This document shows, piece after piece, positions 26,035 through 33,696 of a DNA stretch of 64,000 bases (positions are counted from its first letter, which is position 1; each line of letters opens with the position of its first letter). Under the pieces are notes generated by a model. It was not told the origin of the DNA. It saw only the letters and a list, made by a program, of their open reading frames with translations, and made no database searches. Source of the stretch: Micromonospora tarensis (GTDB lineage: Bacteria; Actinomycetota; Actinomycetes; Mycobacteriales; Micromonosporaceae); contig NZ_JAEVHL010000009.1 in NCBI RefSeq assembly GCF_016803395.1, forward strand, positions 1 through 64,000, written 5' to 3'. A program made the translations under genes and the position numbers.

Positions 26035-27176
26035 AGATCGAGCGGATCGAGACCTTCCTGGTCGCGCCACGGTGGTTGTTCTGCCGGGTGGAGACCGACG
26101 ACGGGCTGGTCGGGTGGGGTGAACCGGTGGTCGAGGGCCGCGCCGAGGTGGTGCGCAGCGCGGTCGAGGTGCTCTCCGAATACCTGATCGGCGCGGACCC
26201 GCTGCGGATCGAGCAGCACTGGCAGGTGCTCACCAAGGGTGGCTTCTACCGAGGAGGCCCGATCCTCTCCAGCGCGGTCGCCGGCCTCGACCAGGCACTC
26301 TGGGACATCGCCGGGCAGGCGTACGGCGCGCCGGTGCACGCGCTGCTCGGCGGGCCGGTCCGGGACCGGGTGCGGATCTACTCGTGGATCGGCGGCGACG
26401 AGCCCGACGAGGTGGCCGACGCCGCCGCCGCGCAGGCCGCCGCCGGTCTCACCGGGGTCAAGATGAACGCCTGCGGGCAGCTCTCGCCGATCCCCACCTC
26501 GGCCGAGGTGGACGCGATCATCGGTCGGGTCGCCGCCGCCCGCGAGGCGCTCGGCCCGGACCGGGACATCGCGCTGGACTTCCACGGCCGGGCCGGGCTG
26601 GCCGCGGTACGCCGGATCCTGCCCGAGCTGACCGCCCTGCGCCCCTTCTTCGTGGAGGAGCCGGTCCTGCCCGACCAGGCCCACCACCTGGGCGACATCG
26701 TGGCCAGCACGCCGATCCCGGTGGCCACCGGCGAACGGCTCTACGGCCGCTCCGAGTTTCTCGGCCCGTTGCGGGCCGGGGTCACGGTGGTCCAACCGGA
26801 CCTGTCGCACGCCGGGGGGATCTCCGAGGTCCGCCGGATCGCCGCGCTGGCCGAGACGTACGGCGCGCTGCTCGCCCCGCACTGCCCACTCGGCCCGATC
26901 TCGCTGGCGGCCAGCCTCCAGGTGGCCTTCGCGACGCCGAACTTCCTGATCCAGGAGCAGAGCATCGGCATCCACTACAACGCCGGCTCGGAGTTGCTTG
27001 ACTATCTGGTCGACCCGGAGCCGTTCCGGTTCGTGGACGGGCACATCGCCCGGTTCGACCGGCCCGGGTTGGGCATCACCGTCGACGAGGCAGCGGTCCG
27101 CAAGGCCGCCCAGACCCCACACGCCTGGCGCAACCCGGTCTGGCAGCACACCGACGGGTCGTTCGCCGAGTGGTGA
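26031..27176 (+). CDS. dgoD: D-galactonate dehydratase
   Basis: 381-residue enolase-superfamily enzyme that dehydrates D-galactonate to 2-dehydro-3-deoxy-galactonate. From memory of E. coli DgoD the correspondence runs the full length: start MKIERIETF, VGWGEPVVEGRAEVV, GGFYRGGPILSSAVAGLDQA, SWIGGD, ALDFHGR (metal Asp), FVEEPVLPDQA (metal Glu), ATGERLYGR (metal Glu), QPDLSHAGGI, APHCPLGPI (catalytic His), QEQSIGIHYN and the ending RNPVWQHTDGSFAEW. The GTG at 26031 overlaps the stop of the regulator gene. This is the most specific marker of the pathway in the locus. Confidence 0.95.
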   Translation: MKIERIETFLVAPRWLFCRVETDDGLVGWGEPVVEGRAEVVRSAVEVLSEYLIGADPLRIEQHWQVLTKGGFYRGGPILSSAVAGLDQALWDIAGQAYGAPVHALLGGPVRDRVRIYSWIGGDEPDEVADAAAAQAAAGLTGVKMNACGQLSPIPTSAEVDAIIGRVAAAREALGPDRDIALDFHGRAGLAAVRRILPELTALRPFFVEEPVLPDQAHHLGDIVASTPIPVATGERLYGRSEFLGPLRAGVTVVQPDLSHAGGISEVRRIAALAETYGALLAPHCPLGPISLAASLQVAFATPNFLIQEQSIGIHYNAGSELLDYLVDPEPFRFVDGHIARFDRPGLGITVDEAAVRKAAQTPHAWRNPVWQHTDGSFAEW

Positions 27177-28009
27177 CCGGCGCGAAGCCGGTGGCGCTGC
27201 GGGTGGCGTACGACGCGGCGCACGGCGGACGGTGGACGAGCCTGCACGGCGGCGGTCGGGAGTGGCTCTGGCGTGGCCCGGAGCCCGGCCGGAACGAGGT
27301 ACGCCCCGACGACGCGTTCGTCGACGCCGGCGGGCTGGAGGAGTGCCTGCCCACCGTGCGCGGCGAGCCGGACCACGGTGAGGTGTGGTCGCGGCCGTGG
27401 CGGAGCGCCGGCCCGGGAACCGTGGTCGTCGAGCGGCCGGCCTTCACGCTGAGCCGCCGGATCACCGACGACGGCGGCGTGGTGGTGGCCGACTACCGGC
27501 TCGCCGCCGACCCTGGGCACCGGTTCGTCTGGGCCGCGCACGCCCTGCTCGGCCTCTCCCCCGCCGCCCGTCTCGACGCGCCCACCGGCACCACCACCCG
27601 ACTGCACCCGGAGGCCGCCGCGCTGCTACCGCCGGGCAGCTGGCCCACCGGCGAGCCCTGGCTGGCCGGGCCGTGGCCGGCCCCCGCCGGGCTGACCCTG
27701 GACACCTTCGGCCCGGACGACGGGACAGCGCTCGGCGCGGTGCTGCTGGACTGCCCTCGGGTCCAGGTGACCGACGGCGTCGACCGGCTGACCCTTGAGC
27801 TGGAGTGCGCCGACCAACCCCGCAGCACGGCCCTCTGGCGCAACCTGGGCGGCTGGCCGGCCGACGCCCCCTACCGCAGCATCGGCGTCGAACCGATGCT
27901 CGGTGCCGCCTTCGACCTGGCCGACGCCGGCCCCACCGACGCGGCGGTCGTGCCACCCGCCGGTGAGGTCACCTGGCGACTCACCATTTCCGCCCACCGC
28001 ATCCACTGA
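27173..28009 (+). CDS. aldose 1-epimerase-like (mutarotase-fold) protein
   Basis: 278 residues with the beta-sandwich pattern of galactose-mutarotase-like proteins: VAYDAAHGGRWTSLHGGGRE at the start, then AGGLEECLPTVRG, GHRFVWAAHALLGLSP with a catalytic-type His, and a closing SIGVEPMLG with a Glu. It probably interconverts sugar anomers so the dehydrogenase receives the right form, or corrects an oxidised intermediate; the substrate is inferred from context. It starts at one of two adjacent GTG codons (27170 or 27173); the second gives a four-base overlap with dgoD. Confidence 0.75.
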   Translation: MTGAKPVALRVAYDAAHGGRWTSLHGGGREWLWRGPEPGRNEVRPDDAFVDAGGLEECLPTVRGEPDHGEVWSRPWRSAGPGTVVVERPAFTLSRRITDDGGVVVADYRLAADPGHRFVWAAHALLGLSPAARLDAPTGTTTRLHPEAAALLPPGSWPTGEPWLAGPWPAPAGLTLDTFGPDDGTALGAVLLDCPRVQVTDGVDRLTLELECADQPRSTALWRNLGGWPADAPYRSIGVEPMLGAAFDLADAGPTDAAVVPPAGEVTWRLTISAHRIH

Positions 28010-28020
28010 GGACACCTGTG

Positions 28021-28641
28021 ATGAACCTGCTCGACGAGCTGCGTACCCATCGGCTGTTGGCCATCGTGCGCGGCCCGGACCCGGCGGCGGCGCTGACCGC
28101 CGTGCTCACCCTGGCCGAGAGCGGCGTCGCGCTCGTCGAGATCTCGTTGACCAGCGCCGACGCGCTCGGCACCATCCGGCGGGCCCGGGCCACCCTCGGC
28201 CCGGACTTCGCCCTGGGGGCGGGCACCGTGCTCAGCGCCGAGGACGCCCACGCGGCGGCCGACGCGGGCGCGGGTTTCCTGGTCACCCCGGCGCTCGCGC
28301 CGAGTCTCGCCGAGGGCGGCCGGCTCGGGCTGCCGGTGCTCGCCGGTGCCCTCACCCCCACCGAGGTGGTGCAGGCCACCGGTGGCGGCGCCACCGCGGT
28401 CAAGCTGTTCCCGGCCTCCCTCGGCGGCCCCGACTACCTCGGCGCTCTGCGGGACCCGTTCCCCGGCACCCCGATCGTGCCGGTCGGCGGGGTCGACGCG
28501 ACCGGCGCACGGCGCTACCTGGACCGGGGTGCGGTCGCGGTCGGTGTCGGTTCCCCGCTGCTCGGTGACGCCGTCCGGGGCGGCGACCCGGCGGCGCTGC
28601 GCGAGCGCGCCGCCGCCTTCCTCACGGCGGTCCGGCCGTGA
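28021..28641 (+). CDS. 2-dehydro-3-deoxy-6-phosphogalactonate (KDPGal/KDPG) aldolase
   Basis: 206-residue class I aldolase that splits KDPGal into pyruvate and glyceraldehyde 3-phosphate. The catalytic Glu40 (VEISLTS) and Schiff-base Lys128 (AVKLFPAS) are at the usual family positions, with GAGTVLSAEDA, LVTPAL and PVGGV phosphate-site segments. The ATG at 28021 is preceded by GAGGAC; a GTG at 28018 is the alternative. It overlaps the following kinase gene by four bases. Sequence alone does not separate KDPG from KDPGal specificity; the neighbouring dgoD favours galactonate. Confidence 0.92.
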   Translation: MNLLDELRTHRLLAIVRGPDPAAALTAVLTLAESGVALVEISLTSADALGTIRRARATLGPDFALGAGTVLSAEDAHAAADAGAGFLVTPALAPSLAEGGRLGLPVLAGALTPTEVVQATGGGATAVKLFPASLGGPDYLGALRDPFPGTPIVPVGGVDATGARRYLDRGAVAVGVGSPLLGDAVRGGDPAALRERAAAFLTAVRP

Positions 28642-29578
28642 CCGACCTGCTCACGCTCGGCGAGACGATGGCGGCCTTCCGCACCACCGGCCCGCTGCGG
28701 CTGGGCGGCACCGCCGGGATCTCCGTCGCCGGGTCCGAGTCGAACGTGGCGATCGGCCTGGCCCGGCTCGGCCACCAGGCCGCCTGGGTCGGCGTCACCG
28801 GCGCCGACGAGCCCGGCGAGCTGGTCCGCCGCACGCTGCGCGCGGAAAATGTCGACCTCACCTGGTCCCGGGTCGACGCCACCGCCCCCACCGGGCTGAT
28901 CCTCTTCGAGAATCGGGTCGCCGACATCAACCGGGTCACCTACCACCGCGCCGGGTCGGCCGGCTCCCGGCTGCGCCCGGAGGACGTGGCCGGCGCCTTC
29001 GACGCGGCCGGGCCACCACCCCGGCTGCTGCACGTCACCGGCATCACCTGCGCGCTGGGCGACGAGCCGTACCGGGCGGTGGTGGCGGCGGTGCGCCGCG
29101 CCCGGGCGGCGGGCAGCACCGTCTGCCTGGACGTCAACCACCGACAGCGGCTCTGGTCGGTGGCCGAGGCCGCCGCCGCGCTGCGACCCCTGCTGCCCTC
29201 GGTCGACCTGGTGATCGCCTCCGACGACGAGCTGGCTGTGCTGTCCGACGAGACCGACCCGGCCCGGGCGCTGCTCTCCGCCGGGGTGACCGAGGTCGTG
29301 GTCAAGCACGGGGCCGGCGGGGCGACCAGTCACCGCGCCACCGGCACCGTCCACCGTCCAGCCCGGACGGTGCCGGTGGTGGACACCGTCGGCGCGGGCG
29401 ACGCCTTCGTGGCCGGGCTGCTCTCCGGCTGGCTCGACGGCGCGACCCGCCGGACCGCCTGGACCGGGCCGTCACCACCGGCGCGTTCGCGGTCGCCACC
29501 CGGGGCGACTGGGAGGGCCTGCCCGACCGGAACGAGTTGGCGCTGCTGGACCACGAGCCGGGCGGTACGGTCCGCTGA
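28638..29578 (+). CDS. 2-dehydro-3-deoxygalactonate kinase (PfkB family); frameshift near 29462
   Basis: About 313 residues. PfkB sugar kinase with GGTAGISVAGSESNVAIGLA at the N-terminal sugar site, VCLDVNHRQRLW, and the anion-hole/catalytic DTVGAGDAFVAGLLSG near residue 250. It should phosphorylate KDGal to KDPGal for the aldolase gene just ahead. The PfkB fold is usual for actinobacterial KDG kinases, whereas E. coli DgoK belongs to another fold. Near 29462 the frame changes; adding one C gives RRTALDRAVTTGAFAVATR and the normal C-terminus to 29578. The GTG at 28638 overlaps the aldolase stop. Confidence 0.9.
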
Positions 29579-29598
29579 CGATCCTTTGGAGGAGCACC

Positions 29599-30480
29599 AT
29601 GGAGCTGACCGAACCGACCGTCTGGAGCAGCGACCGGCTTGAGCTGGGCGAAGGGCTGCGCTGGGTCGACGACCGCCTGGTCCTCGTCGACCTGCTGGCC
29701 GGACGACTGTTGGAGACCGACGGCGACGCCCCCGCCCCACTGCGCGAGGTGCGCCGTCTCGACGTACCGCTCGGCGCGGTCGCCCCGGTGGCCGGCCGAC
29801 CCGGGGAGTGGCTGGCCGCCGCCGGGACCGGCGTCACGGTGCTGCCCGCCACCGGCGACGCCCGACCGGTCGCCGACCTGGTCGGTGCCGCACCCGAGCC
29901 CACCCGGATGAACGACGCGGTCGCCGACCCGCACGGCCACTTCTGGGCCGGCAGCATGACGTACGCGGCGGTGCCCGGCGAGGGCACGCTGTACCGGCTC
30001 ACCCCGGGCGCGGCGCCGGTGCCCGCGGTGACCGGGCTGACCATCCCGAACGGGCCGGCGTTCGACGCCGCCGGCACCACCATGTACCTGGCCGACACGC
30101 CGCGCGGCGAGATCGACAGGTTCACCGTCGACCCCGCGACCGGGGCCCTGCACGGGCGGGAGCCGTTCCTGCGGCTGCCCGCCGCCGACGGCGGCCCGGA
30201 CGGCATGACTGTCGACGCGGCCGGTCATCTCTGGATCGCGCTCTGGGGCGGCTCCGCGGTACGCCGCTACCGGCCGGACGGCACCCTCGACCGGGAAATC
30301 AGGCTGCCGGCCCAGCAGCCGGCCGGCATCTGCCTGGGCGGCCCCGGCCTGCGCAGACTCTTCATCGGCACCGCCAGGGTGGGGTTGGACCGGGCGGGCC
30401 CGGAGGACGGCGCGCTGCTCGCGGTGGACGTGCCGGTCCCCGGCCTGCCCGCCGCGCGTGCCGCCGCGCCGCTGGGCTGA
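29599..30480 (+). CDS. SMP-30/gluconolactonase-family lactonase, probable galactonolactonase
   Basis: 293-residue six-bladed beta-propeller hydrolase. Metal-site residues of the family are in place: LGEGLRW (Glu), EPTRMNDAVADPHGHFWAGS (Asn/Asp), LTIPNGPAFD (Asn) and GPDGMTVDAAGHLWIALWGG (Asp). It would open the galactonolactone made by the dehydrogenase to galactonate, the substrate of dgoD. A strong ribosome site (GGAGGAG) stands just ahead of the ATG at 29599, 20 bases after the kinase stop; it is the last gene of the pathway operon. Confidence 0.9.
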   Translation: MELTEPTVWSSDRLELGEGLRWVDDRLVLVDLLAGRLLETDGDAPAPLREVRRLDVPLGAVAPVAGRPGEWLAAAGTGVTVLPATGDARPVADLVGAAPEPTRMNDAVADPHGHFWAGSMTYAAVPGEGTLYRLTPGAAPVPAVTGLTIPNGPAFDAAGTTMYLADTPRGEIDRFTVDPATGALHGREPFLRLPAADGGPDGMTVDAAGHLWIALWGGSAVRRYRPDGTLDREIRLPAQQPAGICLGGPGLRRLFIGTARVGLDRAGPEDGALLAVDVPVPGLPAARAAAPLG

Positions 30481-30608
30481 CGCCCGGGCACGTGGCCGAC
30501 GACCCGGACCACGGCGAGGCATACCGGACCCCCGGGCGGGAATAGCCGGATCGGAGCGCGGCACCGAACCGACAGGGGAGCGACGATGAGCATGCTGGGA
30601 CGGGCGTC

Positions 30609-31711
30609 ATGAACGGGCCGGTCGGCGACGAGCCGGTTGGCGAGTTGGAGCTGGTGCACACCTTCACCGGCCCGATGCCGACCGGCGTGAGCGTCTCGCA
30701 CCGGGGCCGGATCTTCGTCAACTTCCCGAAGTGGGGTGACGAGGTTCCGGCCACCGTGGTCGAGTTGCGCGACGGCCGCGAGGTGCCCTATCCCGACCAG
30801 GCGTGGAACGACCCGTCCGGCGACGACGACGCGGGCGCGTTCGTGTCCGTGCAGAGCATCGTGGTGGACCCGGCCGACCGGCTCTGGGTGCTGGACACCG
30901 GCAGCCCGATGTTCCAGCCCACCAGGCCGGGCGGCCCGAAGCTGGTCCGGATCGACCTGGAAACCGACACGGTGGCCCAGGTGATCACCTTTCCGGCGGA
31001 CGTGGCACTGCCGACGACATACCTCAACGACGTCCGCTTTGACCTGCGGCGCGGCGAGGCCGGCGTCGCGTACATCACCGATTCGGCCTTGTCCGGGCCG
31101 AACGGGATCATCGTGGTGGACCTGGCCAGCGGGGCGTCCTGGCGACGGCTGCACGACCACCCGTCCACCAAGGCGGAGCCGCTGACGATGTTCCGGCCGG
31201 TGGTCGAGGGCCGACCGTTCCTCGAACGGCCGGCGGACGGGCCACCGAAGCCGGTGGCGATGGGCTCGGACGGCATCGCGATCTCCGCCGACGGCAGCCG
31301 GCTCTACTACTGCCCGCTGACGTCCCGACGCTGGTACAGCGTCTCCACCGAGGCGTTAGCCGACCCGGGCGTCACCCAGGAGGCGGCCGCCGCGACAGTG
31401 GTCGACGAGGGCGACAAGGGCACCGCGTCGGACGGGCTGGAGAGCGACGACGCGGGTCGGTTGTACATCACCTCCTACGAGCACAACGCGGTGCTGCGCC
31501 GGCTGCCGGACGGCGGGTACGAGACAGTGGTCCACGACCCGCGACTGCTCTGGCCGGACACCATGTCGTGGCCACCGACGGGCACCTCTACGTCACCGCC
31601 AACCAGCTGCACCGGCAGCCGCAGTACCAGCGGGGCCAGGACCTGCGGCGCAAGCCGTACGCGCTGTTCCGGACCCGGATCGACGCCGGCCCGGTGCTGC
31701 TGCGCCGCTGA
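30609..31711 (+). CDS. major royal jelly protein (yellow)-like beta-propeller; frameshift near 31568
   Basis: About 367 residues, without signal peptide, resembling the MRJP/yellow family of propellers related to SMP-30. It shows VSVSHRGRIFVNFPKWGD, VDPADRLWVLDTGSP, TTYLNDVRFD, YITDSALSGPNGIIVVDL, GSDGIAISADGSRLYYCPL and GLESDDAGRLYITSYEHN. The reaction is unknown; a lactonase-like activity is possible. Near 31568 the frame breaks; adding one G gives TMSVATDGHLYVTANQLHRQ and a normal end at 31711. A very short reading frame starting at ATG 30586 behind GGGGAG ends inside the ATG at 30609 and may couple translation. It follows the galactonate operon by 130 bases and may belong to it. Confidence 0.75.
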
Positions 31712-31732
31712 GCCCGCGCCGCGTCGCCGACG

Positions 31733-31781
31733 CAATCTTGGACAGTTTCCGTTACCTGCTGACGGAAACTGTCCAAGATTG
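31733..31781. terminator. bidirectional terminator, perfect 20-bp stem
   Basis: The 20 bases at 31733-31752 (starting CAATCTTGGACAG) are exactly inverted at 31762-31781 (ending CTGTCCAAGATTG) around a 9-base loop. The hairpin sits between two convergent genes (stops at 31711 and 31826) and can end transcription from both sides. The stem is unusually long and less G/C-rich than its surroundings. Confidence 0.8.
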
Positions 31782-31825
31782 CCGGAGCGGAACCGTTTCG
31801 GCGTGTCGTGCGGGCACGCCAGCCG

Positions 31826-32581
31826 TCAGGCGACGGGCAGGGTGCGGTCCAGCAGGTCGAACAGGGCCGCCCAGTGGCGCTCGGTGGCCCGCTCGTCGTA
31901 GGCCGGGGTGTCGGCCATGGTGAAGCCGTGGTGCGCGCCCTCGTACACCTCGGAGCGGTAGCGCACCCCGGCGGCGTCGAGCGCCTTCTCCAGCGTGGCG
32001 ATCTGCTCCGCTGTCATCGACTGGTCGGCGTCGGCGTGCCCGAAGTACACCTCGCCGGTGATCGAGCCGACGCCCAGGTGCGGGCTGTCCGGCGCGTCGG
32101 TGACGATCCGCCCGCCGTGGAAGCTGGCGATCGCCGCGATCCGGTCCGGGTGCGCCTCGATGGACCGCAGCGCGTTGGTGCCGCCCATGCAGTAACCGGT
32201 GATCACCACCGGGCCCGGCCGGACGTCGTCCCGGCTGGCCAGAAAGTCGAGGTAGGCGGCAGTGTCCCGACTGATCACGTCGGCGGTCAACGCGTGGATC
32301 AGCGGCATGGCCTTCGCGAAGAGGGCGGCCCGCCCGTCAGCCTCACCGAGGCGGGACAGGTCGAACAGCGGTGCCCGGCCGCCCCGGTAGAGCAGGTGCG
32401 GTGTCAGCACCAGGTAGCCCCGCGCGGCGATCCGCTCCGCCATCTCCACCAGGCGCGGGCGCGGCCCGATGGCGTCCATGAAGAGCAGCACCGCCGGGAA
32501 CGGCCCGGCACCGTCCGGGCGGGTCAGTGACGCGTCCGCGATCCCGTCGTCGGTCGGGATGTCCACCGTCGTCGTCTGCAC
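31826..32581 (-). CDS. dienelactone hydrolase family protein
   Basis: 251-residue alpha/beta hydrolase. The nucleophile is Cys in [11 protein letters not shown], as in true dienelactone hydrolases. The triad is completed by Asp in [10 protein letters not shown] and His in [12 protein letters not shown]. Start [19 protein letters not shown] and a [14 protein letters not shown] oxyanion region agree with the family. It could open lactones or small esters; no catechol-pathway genes are near, so the substrate is open. It ends facing the perfect hairpin at 31733-31781. Confidence 0.9.
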   Translation of the reverse strand: MQTTTVDIPTDDGIADASLTRPDGAGPFPAVLLFMDAIGPRPRLVEMAERIAARGYLVLTPHLLYRGGRAPLFDLSRLGEADGRAALFAKAMPLIHALTADVISRDTAAYLDFLASRDDVRPGPVVITGYCMGGTNALRSIEAHPDRIAAIASFHGGRIVTDAPDSPHLGVGSITGEVYFGHADADQSMTAEQIATLEKALDAAGVRYRSEVYEGAHHGFTMADTPAYDERATERHWAALFDLLDRTLPVA

Positions 32582-32755
32582 CGTGCCTCCTCGTCCGTCG
32601 ATCTTGGTCTGTCCAGGACGCTACTCGCCATCCGGCCGCCCTGCTCGACACCCAGGGACCGCCGATCCCTGGACAAGCCCGCCCTGGGTGATCGTCGGTG
32701 GCCGACCCAGGCTTGCTCACGACCGTTGTGGGACACCGTCGACCTGGGGGTTGTC

Positions 32756-33688
32756 GTGCTCGACCTGACCGTTCCTGACCTGACCGGAAAGCTCGCCGTG
32801 GTGACTGGCGGCAGCGACGGCCTGGGCCTCGGCCTGGCCACCCGACTGGCACAGGCCGGTGCCGAGGTGGTGCTGCCGGTCCGCAACCCGGTCAAGGGCG
32901 CCGCCGCGCTCGACGTCGTCCGGGCCGCCGCGCCGGGTGCCACAGTGTCGACCCGGGACCTGGACCTCGCCTCGCTGGACTCGGTCGCCGCCCTGGCGGA
33001 CACCCTGCTCGCCGAGGGCCGACCGATCCACCTGATGATCAACAACGCCGGGGTGATGACGCCACCCACCCGACACGCCACCGCCGAGGGCTTCGAACTC
33101 CAGTTCGGCACCAACCACCTCGGCCACTTCGCGCTGAACGGACGGCTGCTGCCACTGCTGCGCGCCGGACGGGCCCGGGTCACCACCATGTCCAGCAGCG
33201 CCGCCCGCTCCGGCCGGCTGGACTGGGACGACCTCCAGAGCGGCAACCGGTACGCGGCGATCCGCGCGTACAACGCGGCCAAGCTCGCCAACCTGCACTT
33301 CGGCCTGGAGCTGGACCGGCGCAGTCGGGCCGGCGGCTGGGGCATCGTCAGCAACGTCGCCCACCCGGGCACCACGATGACGAATTTGTACGCGTCCGGT
33401 CCCAACCTGGGTCGCCGCCGGCCCTCCCCGCACCACGCGGTGCTGAGTCGGCTGGCCCGGTGGGGTTTCCTGGTGCACTCGGTGCAGGCCGGGCTGCGCC
33501 CCGCCCTGTACGCGGCCACCAGCCCGCAGGCGCGGGGCGGCCGGTTCTACGGCCCGGACGGGCTGGGCCAGTTCACCGGGGCGCCGACCGAGTTGGCCGT
33601 CTACCGTTCCGCCCGGCGCACCGACGACGCCGCCCGGCTCTGGACCGTCTCGGAGCGGCTGGTGGGGGTCGAGTTTTCCGGCGGATGA
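32756..33688 (+). CDS. short-chain dehydrogenase, retinol-dehydrogenase-like
   Basis: 310-residue extended SDR of the type called retinol dehydrogenase or WWOX-like. [20 protein letters not shown] forms the NAD(P) site, followed by [24 protein letters not shown], the [11 protein letters not shown] helix, MSSSAARSG (catalytic Ser), [15 protein letters not shown] (Tyr and Lys) and [12 protein letters not shown] start it at the GTG at 32756, with GGGGG upstream, which puts the first residues at the usual distance from the Rossmann motif; an upstream TTG at 32726 is possible. The physiological substrate cannot be read from the sequence. Confidence 0.88.
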   Translation: MLDLTVPDLTGKLAVVTGGSDGLGLGLATRLAQAGAEVVLPVRNPVKGAAALDVVRAAAPGATVSTRDLDLASLDSVAALADTLLAEGRPIHLMINNAGVMTPPTRHATAEGFELQFGTNHLGHFALNGRLLPLLRAGRARVTTMSSSAARSGRLDWDDLQSGNRYAAIRAYNAAKLANLHFGLELDRRSRAGGWGIVSNVAHPGTTMTNLYASGPNLGRRRPSPHHAVLSRLARWGFLVHSVQAGLRPALYAATSPQARGGRFYGPDGLGQFTGAPTELAVYRSARRTDDAARLWTVSERLVGVEFSGG

Positions 33689-33696
33689 CCGGGCGG

